Positions 45,762 through 55,677 of a stretch of 64,000 bases of DNA are shown piece by piece. Positions within the stretch are counted from its first letter, which is position 1, and each line of letters begins with the position of its first letter. Below the pieces are notes generated by a model that was not told the DNA's origin, did no database searches, and saw only the letters and a program-made list of their open reading frames with translations. A program made the translations under genes and the position numbers. This DNA is from Rhodoligotrophos appendicifer (lineage in GTDB: Bacteria; Pseudomonadota; Alphaproteobacteria; Rhizobiales; Im1), in contig NZ_VHKL01000001.1 of assembly GCF_007474605.1 (NCBI RefSeq), positions 124,001 to 188,000 on the forward strand, given 5' to 3'.

Positions 45762-45911
45762 CTGAAACCTCTGATCCTTGGCTTAAATCCAAGGCCCTCA
45801 GTCAGGTTTTCCGTAAACGGATTGAAATAATGGTCCCCCGAGGCCGGTGTGACTGCCTCCGCGGCCTCACGGCGCTTGACCGGCCCCCGTGGAGTGTTAT
45901 CTAGCCCATCC

Positions 45912-47720
45912 ATGACCGATCTCGCCCATATCCGTAACTTTGCCATTATCGCCCACATCGATCACGGCAAGTCGACGCTTGCCGACCGGCTTATCCAGTT
46001 TTGCGGCGGCCTGACCGATCGTGAGATGGCGGGACGTGAGCAGGTGCTCGACTCGATGGATATCGAGAAAGAGCGCGGCATCACCATCAAGGCCCAGACC
46101 GTCCGCCTCGATTACACCACGAAAAATGGCGAGCACTATGTTCTGAACCTGATCGATACCCCAGGTCATGTGGACTTCGCCTATGAGGTCAACAGGTCTC
46201 TGGCGGCCTGCGAGGGCTCTCTCCTCGTCGTCGATGCGAGCCAGGGTGTCGAGGCTCAGACCCTGGCCAATGTTTATCAGGCGCTCGAGGTGAACCACGA
46301 GATCGTCCCGATTCTCAACAAGATCGATCTTCCCGCCGCTGAGCCGGACAGGATCCGTCAACAAATCGAGGATGTGATCGGAATCGACGCGTCCGAGGCT
46401 GTCGAGATCTCCGCGAAGACTGGACTGGGGATCCCCGATGTGCTCGAAGCAATCGTCAAGCGCCTGCCAGCACCGAAGGGCGACTTGGCGGCCCCTCTGA
46501 AGGCCTTGCTCGTCGACAGCTGGTACGATCCCTATCTGGGCGTCGTGGTTCTGGTGCGCATCCTGGACGGTGAGTTGAAGAAGGGCCAGCGCATCCGCTT
46601 GATGAAGACCGGCGGCTCCTATTTGGTGGAGCGCGTCGGTTTCTTCCGGCCGAAGCAGGAGATCGTGGACAAGCTGGGTCCTGGCGAGCTCGGCTTTTTT
46701 ACAGCAGCGATCAAGCAGGTGGCCGACACCCGCGTGGGTGACACCGTGACCGATGAGAAGCGGCAGACGGAGCACCCGGTGAAGGGCTTCCGTCCTGCGC
46801 AGCCCGTCGTCTTCTGCGGCTTCTTTCCAGTCGACTCTTCCGATTTCGAGAATTTGCGCGACGCCATGGGCAAGCTGGCGCTGAACGACGCTTCCTTCTC
46901 CTACGAGATGGAAACGTCAGCGGCGTTGGGCTTCGGCTTCCGCTGCGGCTTTCTCGGCCTGTTGCACCTGGAGATCATCCAGGAAAGGATCGAGCGCGAA
47001 TTCGACATCGAGATGATCACCACCGCGCCGTCGGTGGTCTATCACATGCATATGACCGACGGCACGGTGATCGATCTGCACAACCCGGCGGACATGCCGG
47101 ACGTGATGAAGATCGCCAAGATCGAAGAACCTTGGATCGAAGCGACGATCCTGGTTCCCGACGAACATCTCGGCGCCGTGCTTAAGCTCTGCGAGGATCG
47201 TCGTGGCCGCCAGAAGCAGCTGACATATGCAGGCGCTCGCGCCATGCTGGTCTACGAGTTGCCGCTGAACGAGGTCGTGTTCGATTTCTATGACCGCCTC
47301 AAATCCGTGAGTCGCGGCTATGCCAGCTTCGATTATCATATCCAGGGCTACGAAGAGGGCCAGTTGGTCAAGATGTCGATCCTGGTGAACGCCGAGCCGG
47401 TCGACGCCCTGTCCATGGTTGTGCATCGCGGGCGCGCCGAGCAGCGTGGCCGGGTCATGTGTGAAAAGCTGAAGGAGCTGATCCCCCAGCATCTGTTCAA
47501 GATCCCGATCCAGGCCGCCATCGGCGGCAAGGTGGTGGCCCGCGAGACGATCTCTGCGCTCCGCAAGGATGTGACCGCCAAGTGCTATGGCGGCGACATA
47601 ACCCGCAAGCGGAAGCTGCTCGACAAGCAGAAAGCGGGCAAGAAGCGGATGCGGCAGTTTGGCAAGGTTGATATTCCGCAGGAAGCCTTCATCGCCGCGC
47701 TGAAGATGGACGCGAACTAG
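45912..47720 (+). CDS. lepA: Elongation factor 4 (LepA)
   Basis: The translational GTPase shows G1 [15 protein letters not shown]2 [10 protein letters not shown]3 DTPGHVDF, G4 NKIDLP and G5 SAKTG. EF-G-like domains and the LepA-specific C-terminal domain ([21 protein letters not shown]) follow. EF4 acts on stalled ribosomes. The ATG at 45912 gives 602 residues, the usual length. The 150-base gap before it holds no recognised feature beyond a CCTTGG...CCAAGG pairing near 45777-45793. Confidence 0.98.
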   Translation: MTDLAHIRNFAIIAHIDHGKSTLADRLIQFCGGLTDREMAGREQVLDSMDIEKERGITIKAQTVRLDYTTKNGEHYVLNLIDTPGHVDFAYEVNRSLAACEGSLLVVDASQGVEAQTLANVYQALEVNHEIVPILNKIDLPAAEPDRIRQQIEDVIGIDASEAVEISAKTGLGIPDVLEAIVKRLPAPKGDLAAPLKALLVDSWYDPYLGVVVLVRILDGELKKGQRIRLMKTGGSYLVERVGFFRPKQEIVDKLGPGELGFFTAAIKQVADTRVGDTVTDEKRQTEHPVKGFRPAQPVVFCGFFPVDSSDFENLRDAMGKLALNDASFSYEMETSAALGFGFRCGFLGLLHLEIIQERIEREFDIEMITTAPSVVYHMHMTDGTVIDLHNPADMPDVMKIAKIEEPWIEATILVPDEHLGAVLKLCEDRRGRQKQLTYAGARAMLVYELPLNEVVFDFYDRLKSVSRGYASFDYHIQGYEEGQLVKMSILVNAEPVDALSMVVHRGRAEQRGRVMCEKLKELIPQHLFKIPIQAAIGGKVVARETISALRKDVTAKCYGGDITRKRKLLDKQKAGKKRMRQFGKVDIPQEAFIAALKMDAN

Positions 47721-47856
47721 CTCTCCCTCCGTGTGACTTTCGGACAACAAAGCTCTGTCGTCGCTCGCTGACTACGAGCGGCTGTTGTCACGCTCCGATA
47801 AACGTAATACGTGCAGTTTGATTTTATGCACCTATTAGTTTTTGGAGTTTGTTTGT

Positions 47857-49248
47857 ATGTGTCGCGTCGATTTCAAGCGGCTTCTTTTGGCCGGTGTCCC
47901 CCTGGCGATCTCTCTGGCTTCTGCCCAGGCGGATGAGCTCTCGTCGCTGAAGGCGGAGCTCGACCAGCTCCAGAACCGAATTCAGCACCTTGCTTCGCCG
48001 TCCCCGCAACCCCGCGATCCCGACGCCGCGATGGTCACGGTCCTTCGCGGACCTGGGCGATCGTCAGAATGGAAGACGAACCGAGCCGGCGAGCCGGCAC
48101 CTGAGACGGGCGGCTTCACATTGGCCCTCACTCCAGCCGGAGATCGGCCAGCCCCCACCCACGAAGTCACCATATCCGGATACGTGAAGGGCGATGTCAT
48201 CTATGACTTCGATCAGGATCTGGGTGACTTTTTCAGCTACACCCGAATCGCCTCTGTCAAGAACTCCACCCACACCCGCCTGCACGCCCGACAAAGCCGC
48301 TTCAATATCAAGTCGGGATCGGACACGCGCATCGGTCAGATCAGGACGCTGATCGAGGGCGACTTCATGGCGGGCGGATCCGAGGGCCCAGCCGAGTTTC
48401 GACTGCGTCATGCCTGGGGCGAATGGGATCTGACGCCGCATTTCACGCTGGGGGCCGGCCGCTACTGGCAGAACTTCATGTCCCCCTTCACCGGCATCAC
48501 GACCGTCGATTTCAACGGCGATGTCGGTCTGATCGGCCGGACGCGCAACGACCAGGTGCGGTTCACATGGAGGGATGGCCCGGCTCTGGCCGCGATGTCG
48601 CTGGAGAACCCCACGGCCGAAAGGGGCGATCTGATATCGGCTGGAGCCAAGGCGGGCACCAAGGCGCCCGGCACGTCGGACAACCTGCCGGATCTCAATG
48701 TCCGCATGCAGTATGACATCCCCGGCGGTCACCAGCTGGTGGTCTCCGGGCTGCTCCGCAATTATCACGCCGAGTCGAATGGAGGTCGCGGCGGCGACGA
48801 TGCCCTCGGATGGGGCGTGCAGGGGGCGGCAAACATCCAGCTGACCGAGTTTGCCTTGCTCTCGGCCGGCGCCATGTATGGAAGGGGCCTGGGGAGCTAC
48901 CTGCTTGGCCCATCCTTCGGTGCCTATGTGAAGGACGGGAACATCGAATTGGTCGAGCAACTCGGCCTTTTCGCCGGCATCACTGTCAATGTGACGGATG
49001 CCACCTCGATCAATCTCGGCTGGGGCTATTCTGATCAGAACGACAAGGAAATCGCGGCCTCACGTGTCGAGAACGCGAATGTCGACGTCATGTCGGCTCA
49101 TGCCAACATTATCTGGCAGCCCGTGGAGCAGCTGCGGCTCGGCGCCGAAGTGATGTGGGGTCGGCGGGAATTTACCACCGACAATCGGGGGACGGATCTG
49201 ACCCGCGACGCCTGGCGCGGGCAGCTCGGCGCCTGGTTCTTCTTCTGA
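47857..49248 (+). CDS. DcaP-like outer membrane porin
   Basis: The 463-residue protein has a signal peptide ending near ASAQA, a short coiled-coil segment (LSSLKAELDQLQNRIQHL) and a beta-barrel from about residue 95 (EVTISGYVKGDVIYDFDQ). Its strand periodicity continues to the C-terminal Phe triplet (AWFFF), typical for outer-membrane insertion. The profile resembles DcaP-type trimeric porins, which pass dicarboxylates or other small anions in Acinetobacter; substrate here is unknown. The ATG at 47857 has a GGAG site. Confidence 0.83.
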   Translation: MCRVDFKRLLLAGVPLAISLASAQADELSSLKAELDQLQNRIQHLASPSPQPRDPDAAMVTVLRGPGRSSEWKTNRAGEPAPETGGFTLALTPAGDRPAPTHEVTISGYVKGDVIYDFDQDLGDFFSYTRIASVKNSTHTRLHARQSRFNIKSGSDTRIGQIRTLIEGDFMAGGSEGPAEFRLRHAWGEWDLTPHFTLGAGRYWQNFMSPFTGITTVDFNGDVGLIGRTRNDQVRFTWRDGPALAAMSLENPTAERGDLISAGAKAGTKAPGTSDNLPDLNVRMQYDIPGGHQLVVSGLLRNYHAESNGGRGGDDALGWGVQGAANIQLTEFALLSAGAMYGRGLGSYLLGPSFGAYVKDGNIELVEQLGLFAGITVNVTDATSINLGWGYSDQNDKEIAASRVENANVDVMSAHANIIWQPVEQLRLGAEVMWGRREFTTDNRGTDLTRDAWRGQLGAWFFF

Positions 49249-49262
49249 GCGTTAGACACACG

Positions 49263-49292
49263 AAAAAACGCGGCGCCCGAAGGCGCCGCGTT
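49263..49292 (-). terminator. Intrinsic terminator between the porin and Omp genes
   Basis: AACGCGGCGCC-CGAA-GGCGCCGCGTT forms a perfect 11-bp stem. On the minus strand it is followed by a run of T (49263-49268 in complement), so it terminates the Omp gene; it can also serve the convergent porin gene. A smaller GAGATC...GATCTC hairpin at 49298-49318 overlaps the Omp stop. Confidence 0.92.
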
Positions 49293-49316
49293 CCTCAGAG
49301 ATCCCTTGAGGAGATC

Positions 49317-50129
49317 TCAGTAGCCGCCGAACTTGAAGCTGATGCCGGCCTGGACGGTGTGGTAGTAGAGATCGTCCTTGGTCTGCGCCTTGTAGGCATA
49401 AGCGTCGCCATTGATGCCAACGCCGCCCTTGTCTTCGAGCTTCACATCAAGGACGCCCTTGAAGCGATAGCCGACGTCGAGGTCGACTGCATCCGACAGG
49501 GCCCACTTGAAGCCGGCGCCCGCCTGGAAGGCAAAGTTCGTGTCGCTGTCGTCGATGAGCGAATCGTTACCAACCTTCAGGTGCTGATTGACGAAGCCAA
49601 CACCGACGCCGCCGCCGAGATACGGCTTGAAGGGCATGCCCATGTTGAAATCGTACCACATATTGGCCAGCACGAAGAGGACGTCAGTGTGGTCCTTGGC
49701 ATTGGCCTTGAAGCCACCGTTGTTCTCGATGATGAAGTCGCTATCATCGATGTCGAGGAAGGCATTGCCCTTCAGCCTGTCGTTGTTGGCCTGCAAGTAG
49801 GACAGTTCAACTTCGCCGCGGAGGCCATTGCCCATCTCGTAACCGACGTTGCCGCCGACCAGCCAGCCGGTGTCGTACTCGGTCTTGCCGTTGAAGCCAG
49901 CCGCATCGAACGTGTCAGTGGCACTGTCGTAAAACGCTGCGCCGGCCTTGGTCTTCGTGCTGAGCGGGAAAGCGGCACCGCCGAACACGCCGACATACCA
50001 ACCACCGACCGGAGCCGGAGCGATCACCACTTCTGGCGGCGGAGGCGTGTAAAGGTCAGCTGCCGAGGCGGCCTGAGCGCCCAGGATCATTGCAGTGGCC
50101 GCAACCCCTGCATACAAATAGTTACGCAT
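49317..50129 (-). CDS. Outer membrane beta-barrel protein (Omp25/Omp31-like)
   Basis: The 270-residue protein has a signal peptide (MRNYLYAGVAATAMILGAQAASA), then ADLYTPPPPEVVIAP and an 8-strand barrel of alternating segments (GWYVGVFGGAAFP, GWLVGGNVGYEMGNGLRGEVELSY, LFVLANMWYDFNMGMPFKPYLGGGVGVGF, FAFQAGAGFKWALSDAVDLDVGYRFKG), ending in VQAGISFKFGGY. The family includes the major surface Omps of Brucella and Bartonella. It is alone on the minus strand with a long (about 160-base) leader and a strong terminator. Confidence 0.9.
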   Translation of the reverse strand: MRNYLYAGVAATAMILGAQAASAADLYTPPPPEVVIAPAPVGGWYVGVFGGAAFPLSTKTKAGAAFYDSATDTFDAAGFNGKTEYDTGWLVGGNVGYEMGNGLRGEVELSYLQANNDRLKGNAFLDIDDSDFIIENNGGFKANAKDHTDVLFVLANMWYDFNMGMPFKPYLGGGVGVGFVNQHLKVGNDSLIDDSDTNFAFQAGAGFKWALSDAVDLDVGYRFKGVLDVKLEDKGGVGINGDAYAYKAQTKDDLYYHTVQAGISFKFGGY

Positions 50130-50423
50130 AATGTCTTCCTCTCTCCCGAAGAACTTACTGACAGGACCCTATACCTACGAGCAGGGAATGTCGGCAGAAA
50201 ATGTTCGTCTGAGCAGGGAAGCGCGAGGGAATCGATAGGCCTGTTGCAGATCGGCAACGAGATTTCCTACTTATAGGTGCAATTTCGCCGTATTCCCGTA
50301 TCGATCGATAAAGCTGTAGTCAAATTTTTACGATTTGTTCAGCAAACCGGCTGTTTGCCTGGCTTTTCACGGCGTCGTGATAGGGTTAAAAAACCCTCTC
50401 GGAAACCGTGAAAATGCTCTGTT
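50130..50423. other. Intergenic region between maeB and the Omp gene
   Basis: This 294-base stretch lies upstream of the Omp gene and downstream of maeB. It holds a TATAAG box at about 50269 on the minus strand that may drive omp with a leader near 140 bases. A GCAAAC-CGGCT-GTTTGC hairpin sits at 50342-50358, and the nested inverted repeat at 50364-50414 lies close to the maeB stop. No coding potential is seen. Confidence 0.6.
50364..50414. repeat. Nested inverted repeat just downstream of maeB
   Basis: An outer 9-bp stem TTTTCACGG (50364-50372) pairs with CCGTGAAAA (50406-50414). Inside it AGGGTT (50382-50387) pairs with AACCCT (50392-50397) around four A residues. On the minus strand it begins 10 bases after the maeB stop. 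It may act as a transcript 3'-end structure, though no T tract follows the outer stem. Confidence 0.6.
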
Positions 50424-52706
50424 TCATGTATTGAGGTCGAACGCCGCGATTGCAGCCATGTTCACGAGGTCATTCGCAGTTGCATTGAGCGGCGCGATCT
50501 GGACGGATTTCTGGAGGCCCACCAGAAGGGGGCCGACAAGCACCACGCCACCCAGCTGTTGGAGCATCTTCGTCGAGATGCTCGCCGAATCGGACGCCGG
50601 CATGACCAGCACGTTCGCCGGACCGGTGAGATTGCAAAAGGGATAGAGTGCCATTGTCTCGCGACTCAGCGCGACGTCCGCCTGCATCTCGCCGTCATAC
50701 TCGAAGTCGACGCCGCGCTCGTCCAGGATCTGAATGGCCCGCTGGGCTTCCAGCGCCCGCTCGCTGGCCAAATGCCCAAAGGTCGACTGGCTCAGCAGCG
50801 CGACCCGTGGCTCGTAACCGAAGCGGCGGGCAACCCCGGCAGCTTCCTCCGCGATGTCGGCCAACTCCTCCGCCGTGGGCATGTCATGGCCGGTCGTATC
50901 GGCAACAAAGACTGTACGCCCGCGGCAGAGCGCCATGGAGACGCCCACAAGCCTCCGATTCTCGCGGATGTCGATGGCATGCTGAACGTCTTCGAGCGCC
51001 ACGGCATAATGCCGTGTGATCCCCGTAACCATGGCATCCGCATCGCCGAGAGCAACCATACAGGCGGCGAAGACATTCCGGTCGTTGTTCACTAACCGCT
51101 GGCAGTCACGCATCAGAAAGCCGCTGCGTTGCCTGCGCGCGTAGATATAGCTGGCATATTCCGCATTCCGATCGGAGAGCCTGGCATTGAGAATGCTCAC
51201 ATGCTCGTGCAACTCGATCCCGAGAATCTTGACCGACTGCTCAATCTGGGCATCTCGACCGACCAGGATCGCCTGGCCCAACCCGGCATTCGCGAAGGCG
51301 TTGGCGGCGCGGATCATCCGCTCTTCCTCGCCTTCGGCAAACACGACGCGCCGCGAGCGTTGGCGCACCTGCTCGAAGATCCCTTGCAGCGAACCGGCGA
51401 TTGGATCGAGGCGTGCCGACAGGTCCGCCGCATAGGCGTCGAGATCGACGATGTGCTTGCGCGCAACACCGGATTCCATCGCGGCTCGCGCGACGGCTTT
51501 GGGAATCGTGCTGATCAGCCGGGGGTCGAAGGGCACCGGAATGAGATAGGTCGGCCCATATTTGGGTCTCTGTCCGTGATAGGCGGCGGCAACTTCGTCG
51601 GGCACGTCCTCCCGTGCCAACCGAGCGAGGGCCTCCGCAGCCGCAATCTTCATCTCTTCATTGATGGTGCGGGCGCGAACGTCCAGTGCGCCACGGAATA
51701 TGTAAGGGAAGCCAAGCACGTTGTTGATCTGGTTGGCGTAGTCAGAGCGACCGGTTGCCATGATGGCATCGTCTCGGACCTCGGCGACTTCCTCTGGCGT
51801 GATCTCCGGATCCGGATTGGCCATCGCGAAGATGATTGGCCGATCAGCCATGCTGGCCACCATTTTCTGCGTCAGTGCGCCCTGCACCGAGAGACCGAGG
51901 AACACATCCGATCCAGCGACGGCATCAGCCAGCGTGCGGGCATCGGTGACCGACGCATGAGCCGACTTCCATTGATTCATGCCGTCCGTGCGCCCCTGAT
52001 AGACCACACCTTTCGAGTCGCAGAGAATGGCGTTTTGGGCGGGCAAGCCCATGGCCTTGATCAGTTCCACGCAGGCGATGGCCGCCGCACCCGCCCCATT
52101 GATGACGACTTTCACAGTCTTGAGCTCGCGCCCGGTCAAATGCAGCGCGTTGATCAAGCCTGCCGTCGCGATGATCGCGGTGCCGTGCTGATCGTCATGA
52201 AAGACCGGAATGTCCATCAACTCGCGGAGGCGCTGCTCGATGATGAAGCAATCCGGTGCCTTGATGTCCTCGAGGTTGATGCCTCCGAAGGCCGGACCCA
52301 GATAGCGGACGCAATTCACGAATGCGTCGACATCCTTGGTGTCGACCTCGAGATCGATCGAATCGACATCGGCGAAACGCTTAAAAAGGACGGCCTTCCC
52401 TTCCATGACAGGCTTTGCTGCCAGGGCACCCAAATCACCCAGTCCCAGGATGGCGGTGCCATTAGAGATGACGGCCACCATGTTTCCCTTTGCCGTGTAG
52501 TCGTAGACGGTATCGGGCTGTTCTGCGATCCGCCGCACCGGCACGGCAACGCCGGGCGAGTAGGCGAGGCTGAGGTCACGCTGAGTGGCCATCGGCTTCG
52601 TCGCGACGACCTCGAGCTTACCCGGCTTGCCGCGCTGATGGAACAGTAGGGCCTCGGCGTCGGAAACCTTGGGCTGCCGCCCGCCCGATCCATGCTCACC
52701 TGCCAT
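50424..52706 (-). CDS. maeB: NADP-dependent malic enzyme with phosphotransacetylase-like domain
   Basis: The 760-residue protein has the malic enzyme core (LAYSPGVAVPVRRIAE, DYTAKGNMVAVISNGTAILGLGD, FHDDQHGTAII, the NADP fold INGAGAAAIACVELI) to about residue 430. The remaining part is a Pta-like domain (about 440-760: FAEGEEERMIRAA, TGPANVLVMPASDSASISTKMLQQLGG). It decarboxylates malate to pyruvate. The C-terminal part is regulatory in this class and lacks transacetylase activity as far as known. Rhizobial Dme/Tme enzymes share this layout. Confidence 0.96.
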   Translation of the reverse strand: MAGEHGSGGRQPKVSDAEALLFHQRGKPGKLEVVATKPMATQRDLSLAYSPGVAVPVRRIAEQPDTVYDYTAKGNMVAVISNGTAILGLGDLGALAAKPVMEGKAVLFKRFADVDSIDLEVDTKDVDAFVNCVRYLGPAFGGINLEDIKAPDCFIIEQRLRELMDIPVFHDDQHGTAIIATAGLINALHLTGRELKTVKVVINGAGAAAIACVELIKAMGLPAQNAILCDSKGVVYQGRTDGMNQWKSAHASVTDARTLADAVAGSDVFLGLSVQGALTQKMVASMADRPIIFAMANPDPEITPEEVAEVRDDAIMATGRSDYANQINNVLGFPYIFRGALDVRARTINEEMKIAAAEALARLAREDVPDEVAAAYHGQRPKYGPTYLIPVPFDPRLISTIPKAVARAAMESGVARKHIVDLDAYAADLSARLDPIAGSLQGIFEQVRQRSRRVVFAEGEEERMIRAANAFANAGLGQAILVGRDAQIEQSVKILGIELHEHVSILNARLSDRNAEYASYIYARRQRSGFLMRDCQRLVNNDRNVFAACMVALGDADAMVTGITRHYAVALEDVQHAIDIRENRRLVGVSMALCRGRTVFVADTTGHDMPTAEELADIAEEAAGVARRFGYEPRVALLSQSTFGHLASERALEAQRAIQILDERGVDFEYDGEMQADVALSRETMALYPFCNLTGPANVLVMPASDSASISTKMLQQLGGVVLVGPLLVGLQKSVQIAPLNATANDLVNMAAIAAFDLNT

Positions 52707-52890
52707 CGTTCTGCCCTGCCCGTTGTTCTCTAGTTTAGTGGGGAGGCGAACCTAGACTGACAGTTTCCTCGTCTCAAGCCCCTATTGGGCATTCGTCTTC
52801 CATCAATCTCCCATGCAACGCGCTGTTATACACAGGCAACACCGATCGGCGTCGAGACAGTGCGCCATCCCCTCTGGTAATTTCCGCGCC

Positions 52891-55635
52891 ATGAGAGACG
52901 CCGTCACAGAAGTTCGGGAAGGAATCGAGCCAGCCGCTGCAGACGCGGCTGCAGACAGTGTGGACGCGAAGGCGATCACTCCGATGATGGCGCAATACAC
53001 CGACATCAAGGCTCAGCACCGGGATTGTCTGCTGTTTTTCCGGATGGGTGATTTCTACGAAATGTTTTTCGACGATGCCGTGAAAGCGTCGGACACACTT
53101 GGCATCGCGTTGACGAAGCGGGGGAAACATCTCGGCGAAGACATCCCCATGTGCGGTGTGCCCGTCCATGCGGCTGAGGATTATCTCGAGCGCCTGATTC
53201 GGGCCGGTCACAGAGTCGCAGTATGCGAGCAGACTGAAGACCCCGCTGAAGCGAAGAAGCGCGGTGCCAAGTCAGTCGTTCGTCGGGAAGTGATTCGACT
53301 GGTCACACCGGGCACCCTGACCGAGGACAGTCTCCTCGAGTCGAAGCGGCACAATTATCTTGCCGCGCTTGCACGCATCCGCTCCGGCGGAGAGCTGGGA
53401 TTGGCTTGGCTGGACATCTCGACCGGCGACTTTTCCACTTGTGCACTCGATGCCGAAACGCTGCTTGCCGAGATTGCCCGGCTCGATCCGGGCGAAATCG
53501 TTGTTGCGGAGAATGTGTTGGCGGAACCTCGGCTGGCTTCCATGCTCAGAGGTCAGAAAGCGGCTCTCACCCCATTACCGACGTCTCGCTTCGACAGCAT
53601 GAATGCGGAAAAGCGGTTGAAGGCTCACTTTGCGGTGGGAGCGTTGGAATCCTTCGGCGCCTTTTCGCGGGCGGAGATCTCTGCCTGCGGCGCGCTGCTG
53701 GATTACGTCGCCCTGACACAAGTCGGCAAGATCCCGCTTATCCGCGCACCGCGCCGCTGCGAGCAATCCGACTCCATGCTCATAGATGCGGCCACGAGGA
53801 TCAATCTGGAGCTGGTGCGGACCACGTCGGGAGACCGTCGTGGCAGCTTGCTGTCTGCCATCGATCGGACCGTGACGAATGCCGGCGGCCGTCTGCTCGG
53901 CGATCGTTTGGCTGCCCCATTGACCGATTCCATCGCCATCAACGATCGCCTCGATACGATTGGATATTTCCTCGATCTCGATGAAATGCGCGCCGACATC
54001 CGGGCCGCCTTGAAAGCGGCACCTGATTTTGGCCGAGCCCTGTCTCGCGTGATGGTCGGTCGTGGAGGACCGAGAGACCTCGCATCCATAGGCTCGGGGT
54101 TGATGGCCTGTGCCACACTGCGGACGTTGCTGACCCGGGACACCGGCCTTGTGTCGCAGCCCGCCGGATTGTCGGCTCTGGTCCAGACGATGGAACAGGA
54201 CGACGGCTCCCTGGCCCGTCGCCTGACCGAGACGCTCGCCGACGACCTGCCCCTCCAGGCCCGTGACGGCGGTTTCGTGCGTCGCGGTCTTATCGATGCG
54301 CTCGATGAGCAACTCCGGCTCCGCGATGAGAGCCGGAAGGTCATTGCCGGCCTGCAGGGTGACTATGCCGACTCGACCGGGATACGCGCGCTCAAGATCC
54401 GCCACAACAACGTGCTCGGCTTTTTCATTGAGGTGACCGCCCAGCACGGCGAAAAGCTCATGATACCGCCGCTCAATGCGCGCTTCGTGCATCGTCAGAC
54501 GCTGGCGAATGCAATGCGCTTCACCACGGTCGAACTCGCTGACCTGGAGTCGCAGATCTCCATGGCCGGAGATCGTGCCGTGGCCATAGAGTTGAAGGTA
54601 CTCGACGAACTCCTCGCTCTGATCCATCAGAACGCAGAAATGATTGCGATCATGGCCGGCGCCTTGGCTGAGATCGACGTTGCGACCGCTTTGGCGCAGT
54701 TGGCCGAGGATGAACGCTATGTCCGTCCTCGAGTTGACCAGTCGCGCGCCTTCCAGATCGAAGGAGGGCGCCATCCCGTGGTCGAACGCGCGCTCCAGGT
54801 CTTGGCCGAAGGCTCCTTCATCCCCAACGACTGCACCCTGACCGCGGATGAGGAAGGCCGTCACATCTGGTTGGTGACCGGACCGAACATGGCGGGCAAG
54901 TCCACCTTCCTGCGCCAGAACGCCCTGATCGCGATCATGGCGCAGATGGGCTCCTACGTACCGGCGGCATCTGCCCATGTCGGCATCGTGGATAGGCTTT
55001 TCAGCCGCGTCGGCGCCGCCGATGACCTCGCGCGCGGGCGTTCGACCTTCATGGTGGAAATGGTCGAGACGGCGACGATCCTGAACCAGGCGGGAGCGCG
55101 CTCCCTGGTCATCCTGGACGAGATCGGTCGCGGCACGGCGACCTTCGATGGATTGTCGATTGCCTGGGCCTGTGTGGAGCATCTGCACGAGATCAATCGC
55201 TGTCGTGCGCTGTTTGCGACCCATTTTCATGAACTCACCGCCTTATCCGAACGCCTGCCGAGGCTTGCAAACGCCACCATGAAAGTCCGCGAGTTCCAGG
55301 GCGAGCTGGTCTTTCTTCATGAGGTGGGCCCTGGAGCTGCCGACCGCTCCTATGGCATTCAGGTGGCCAAGCTCGCCGGCCTGCCAGCGCGGGTCATCGA
55401 GCGTGCCGCCGAGGTGCTGAAACTGCTTGAGAAGAGCGAGCGGGCAACGACACGACGCGGGGTCATCGACGACTTGCCTCTATTTTCCGTGGCTCGGGCG
55501 GCCCAGCCGCCAGCAAATGGCGGTTTTCGCGACAGCGCAATCGAGTCTCTGATGCGCGAGGTGCATCCCGATGATCTCACGCCACGGGAAGCGCTCGATC
55601 TGCTCTATGAGCTGAAGGCGAAGCTGGGCAGCTGA
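52891..55635 (+). CDS. mutS: DNA mismatch repair protein MutS
   Basis: MutS recognises mismatches. Motifs in order: the N-terminal mismatch-binding [14 protein letters not shown] with the Phe-x-Glu, connector and core domains, the clamp, Walker [16 protein letters not shown], Walker [28 protein letters not shown], and the HTH-like C-terminus. I use the ATG at 52891 (MRDAVTEV), giving 914 residues; an in-frame ATG at 52813 would add 26 residues with no family resemblance. The glnD gene follows 42 bases downstream, a conserved pairing in Rhizobiales. Confidence 0.97.
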   Translation: MRDAVTEVREGIEPAAADAAADSVDAKAITPMMAQYTDIKAQHRDCLLFFRMGDFYEMFFDDAVKASDTLGIALTKRGKHLGEDIPMCGVPVHAAEDYLERLIRAGHRVAVCEQTEDPAEAKKRGAKSVVRREVIRLVTPGTLTEDSLLESKRHNYLAALARIRSGGELGLAWLDISTGDFSTCALDAETLLAEIARLDPGEIVVAENVLAEPRLASMLRGQKAALTPLPTSRFDSMNAEKRLKAHFAVGALESFGAFSRAEISACGALLDYVALTQVGKIPLIRAPRRCEQSDSMLIDAATRINLELVRTTSGDRRGSLLSAIDRTVTNAGGRLLGDRLAAPLTDSIAINDRLDTIGYFLDLDEMRADIRAALKAAPDFGRALSRVMVGRGGPRDLASIGSGLMACATLRTLLTRDTGLVSQPAGLSALVQTMEQDDGSLARRLTETLADDLPLQARDGGFVRRGLIDALDEQLRLRDESRKVIAGLQGDYADSTGIRALKIRHNNVLGFFIEVTAQHGEKLMIPPLNARFVHRQTLANAMRFTTVELADLESQISMAGDRAVAIELKVLDELLALIHQNAEMIAIMAGALAEIDVATALAQLAEDERYVRPRVDQSRAFQIEGGRHPVVERALQVLAEGSFIPNDCTLTADEEGRHIWLVTGPNMAGKSTFLRQNALIAIMAQMGSYVPAASAHVGIVDRLFSRVGAADDLARGRSTFMVEMVETATILNQAGARSLVILDEIGRGTATFDGLSIAWACVEHLHEINRCRALFATHFHELTALSERLPRLANATMKVREFQGELVFLHEVGPGAADRSYGIQVAKLAGLPARVIERAAEVLKLLEKSERATTRRGVIDDLPLFSVARAAQPPANGGFRDSAIESLMREVHPDDLTPREALDLLYELKAKLGS

Positions 55636-55677
55636 AGGCCCGTGCATGATGAGGACTTGAGGCCTATATAGCCGCCC

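Noticed and set aside
53575..55230. Minus-strand open frame (about 550 codons) opposite mutS
   Set aside because: No domains, biased His/Arg/Gly composition, and it lies wholly within the well-supported mutS gene.
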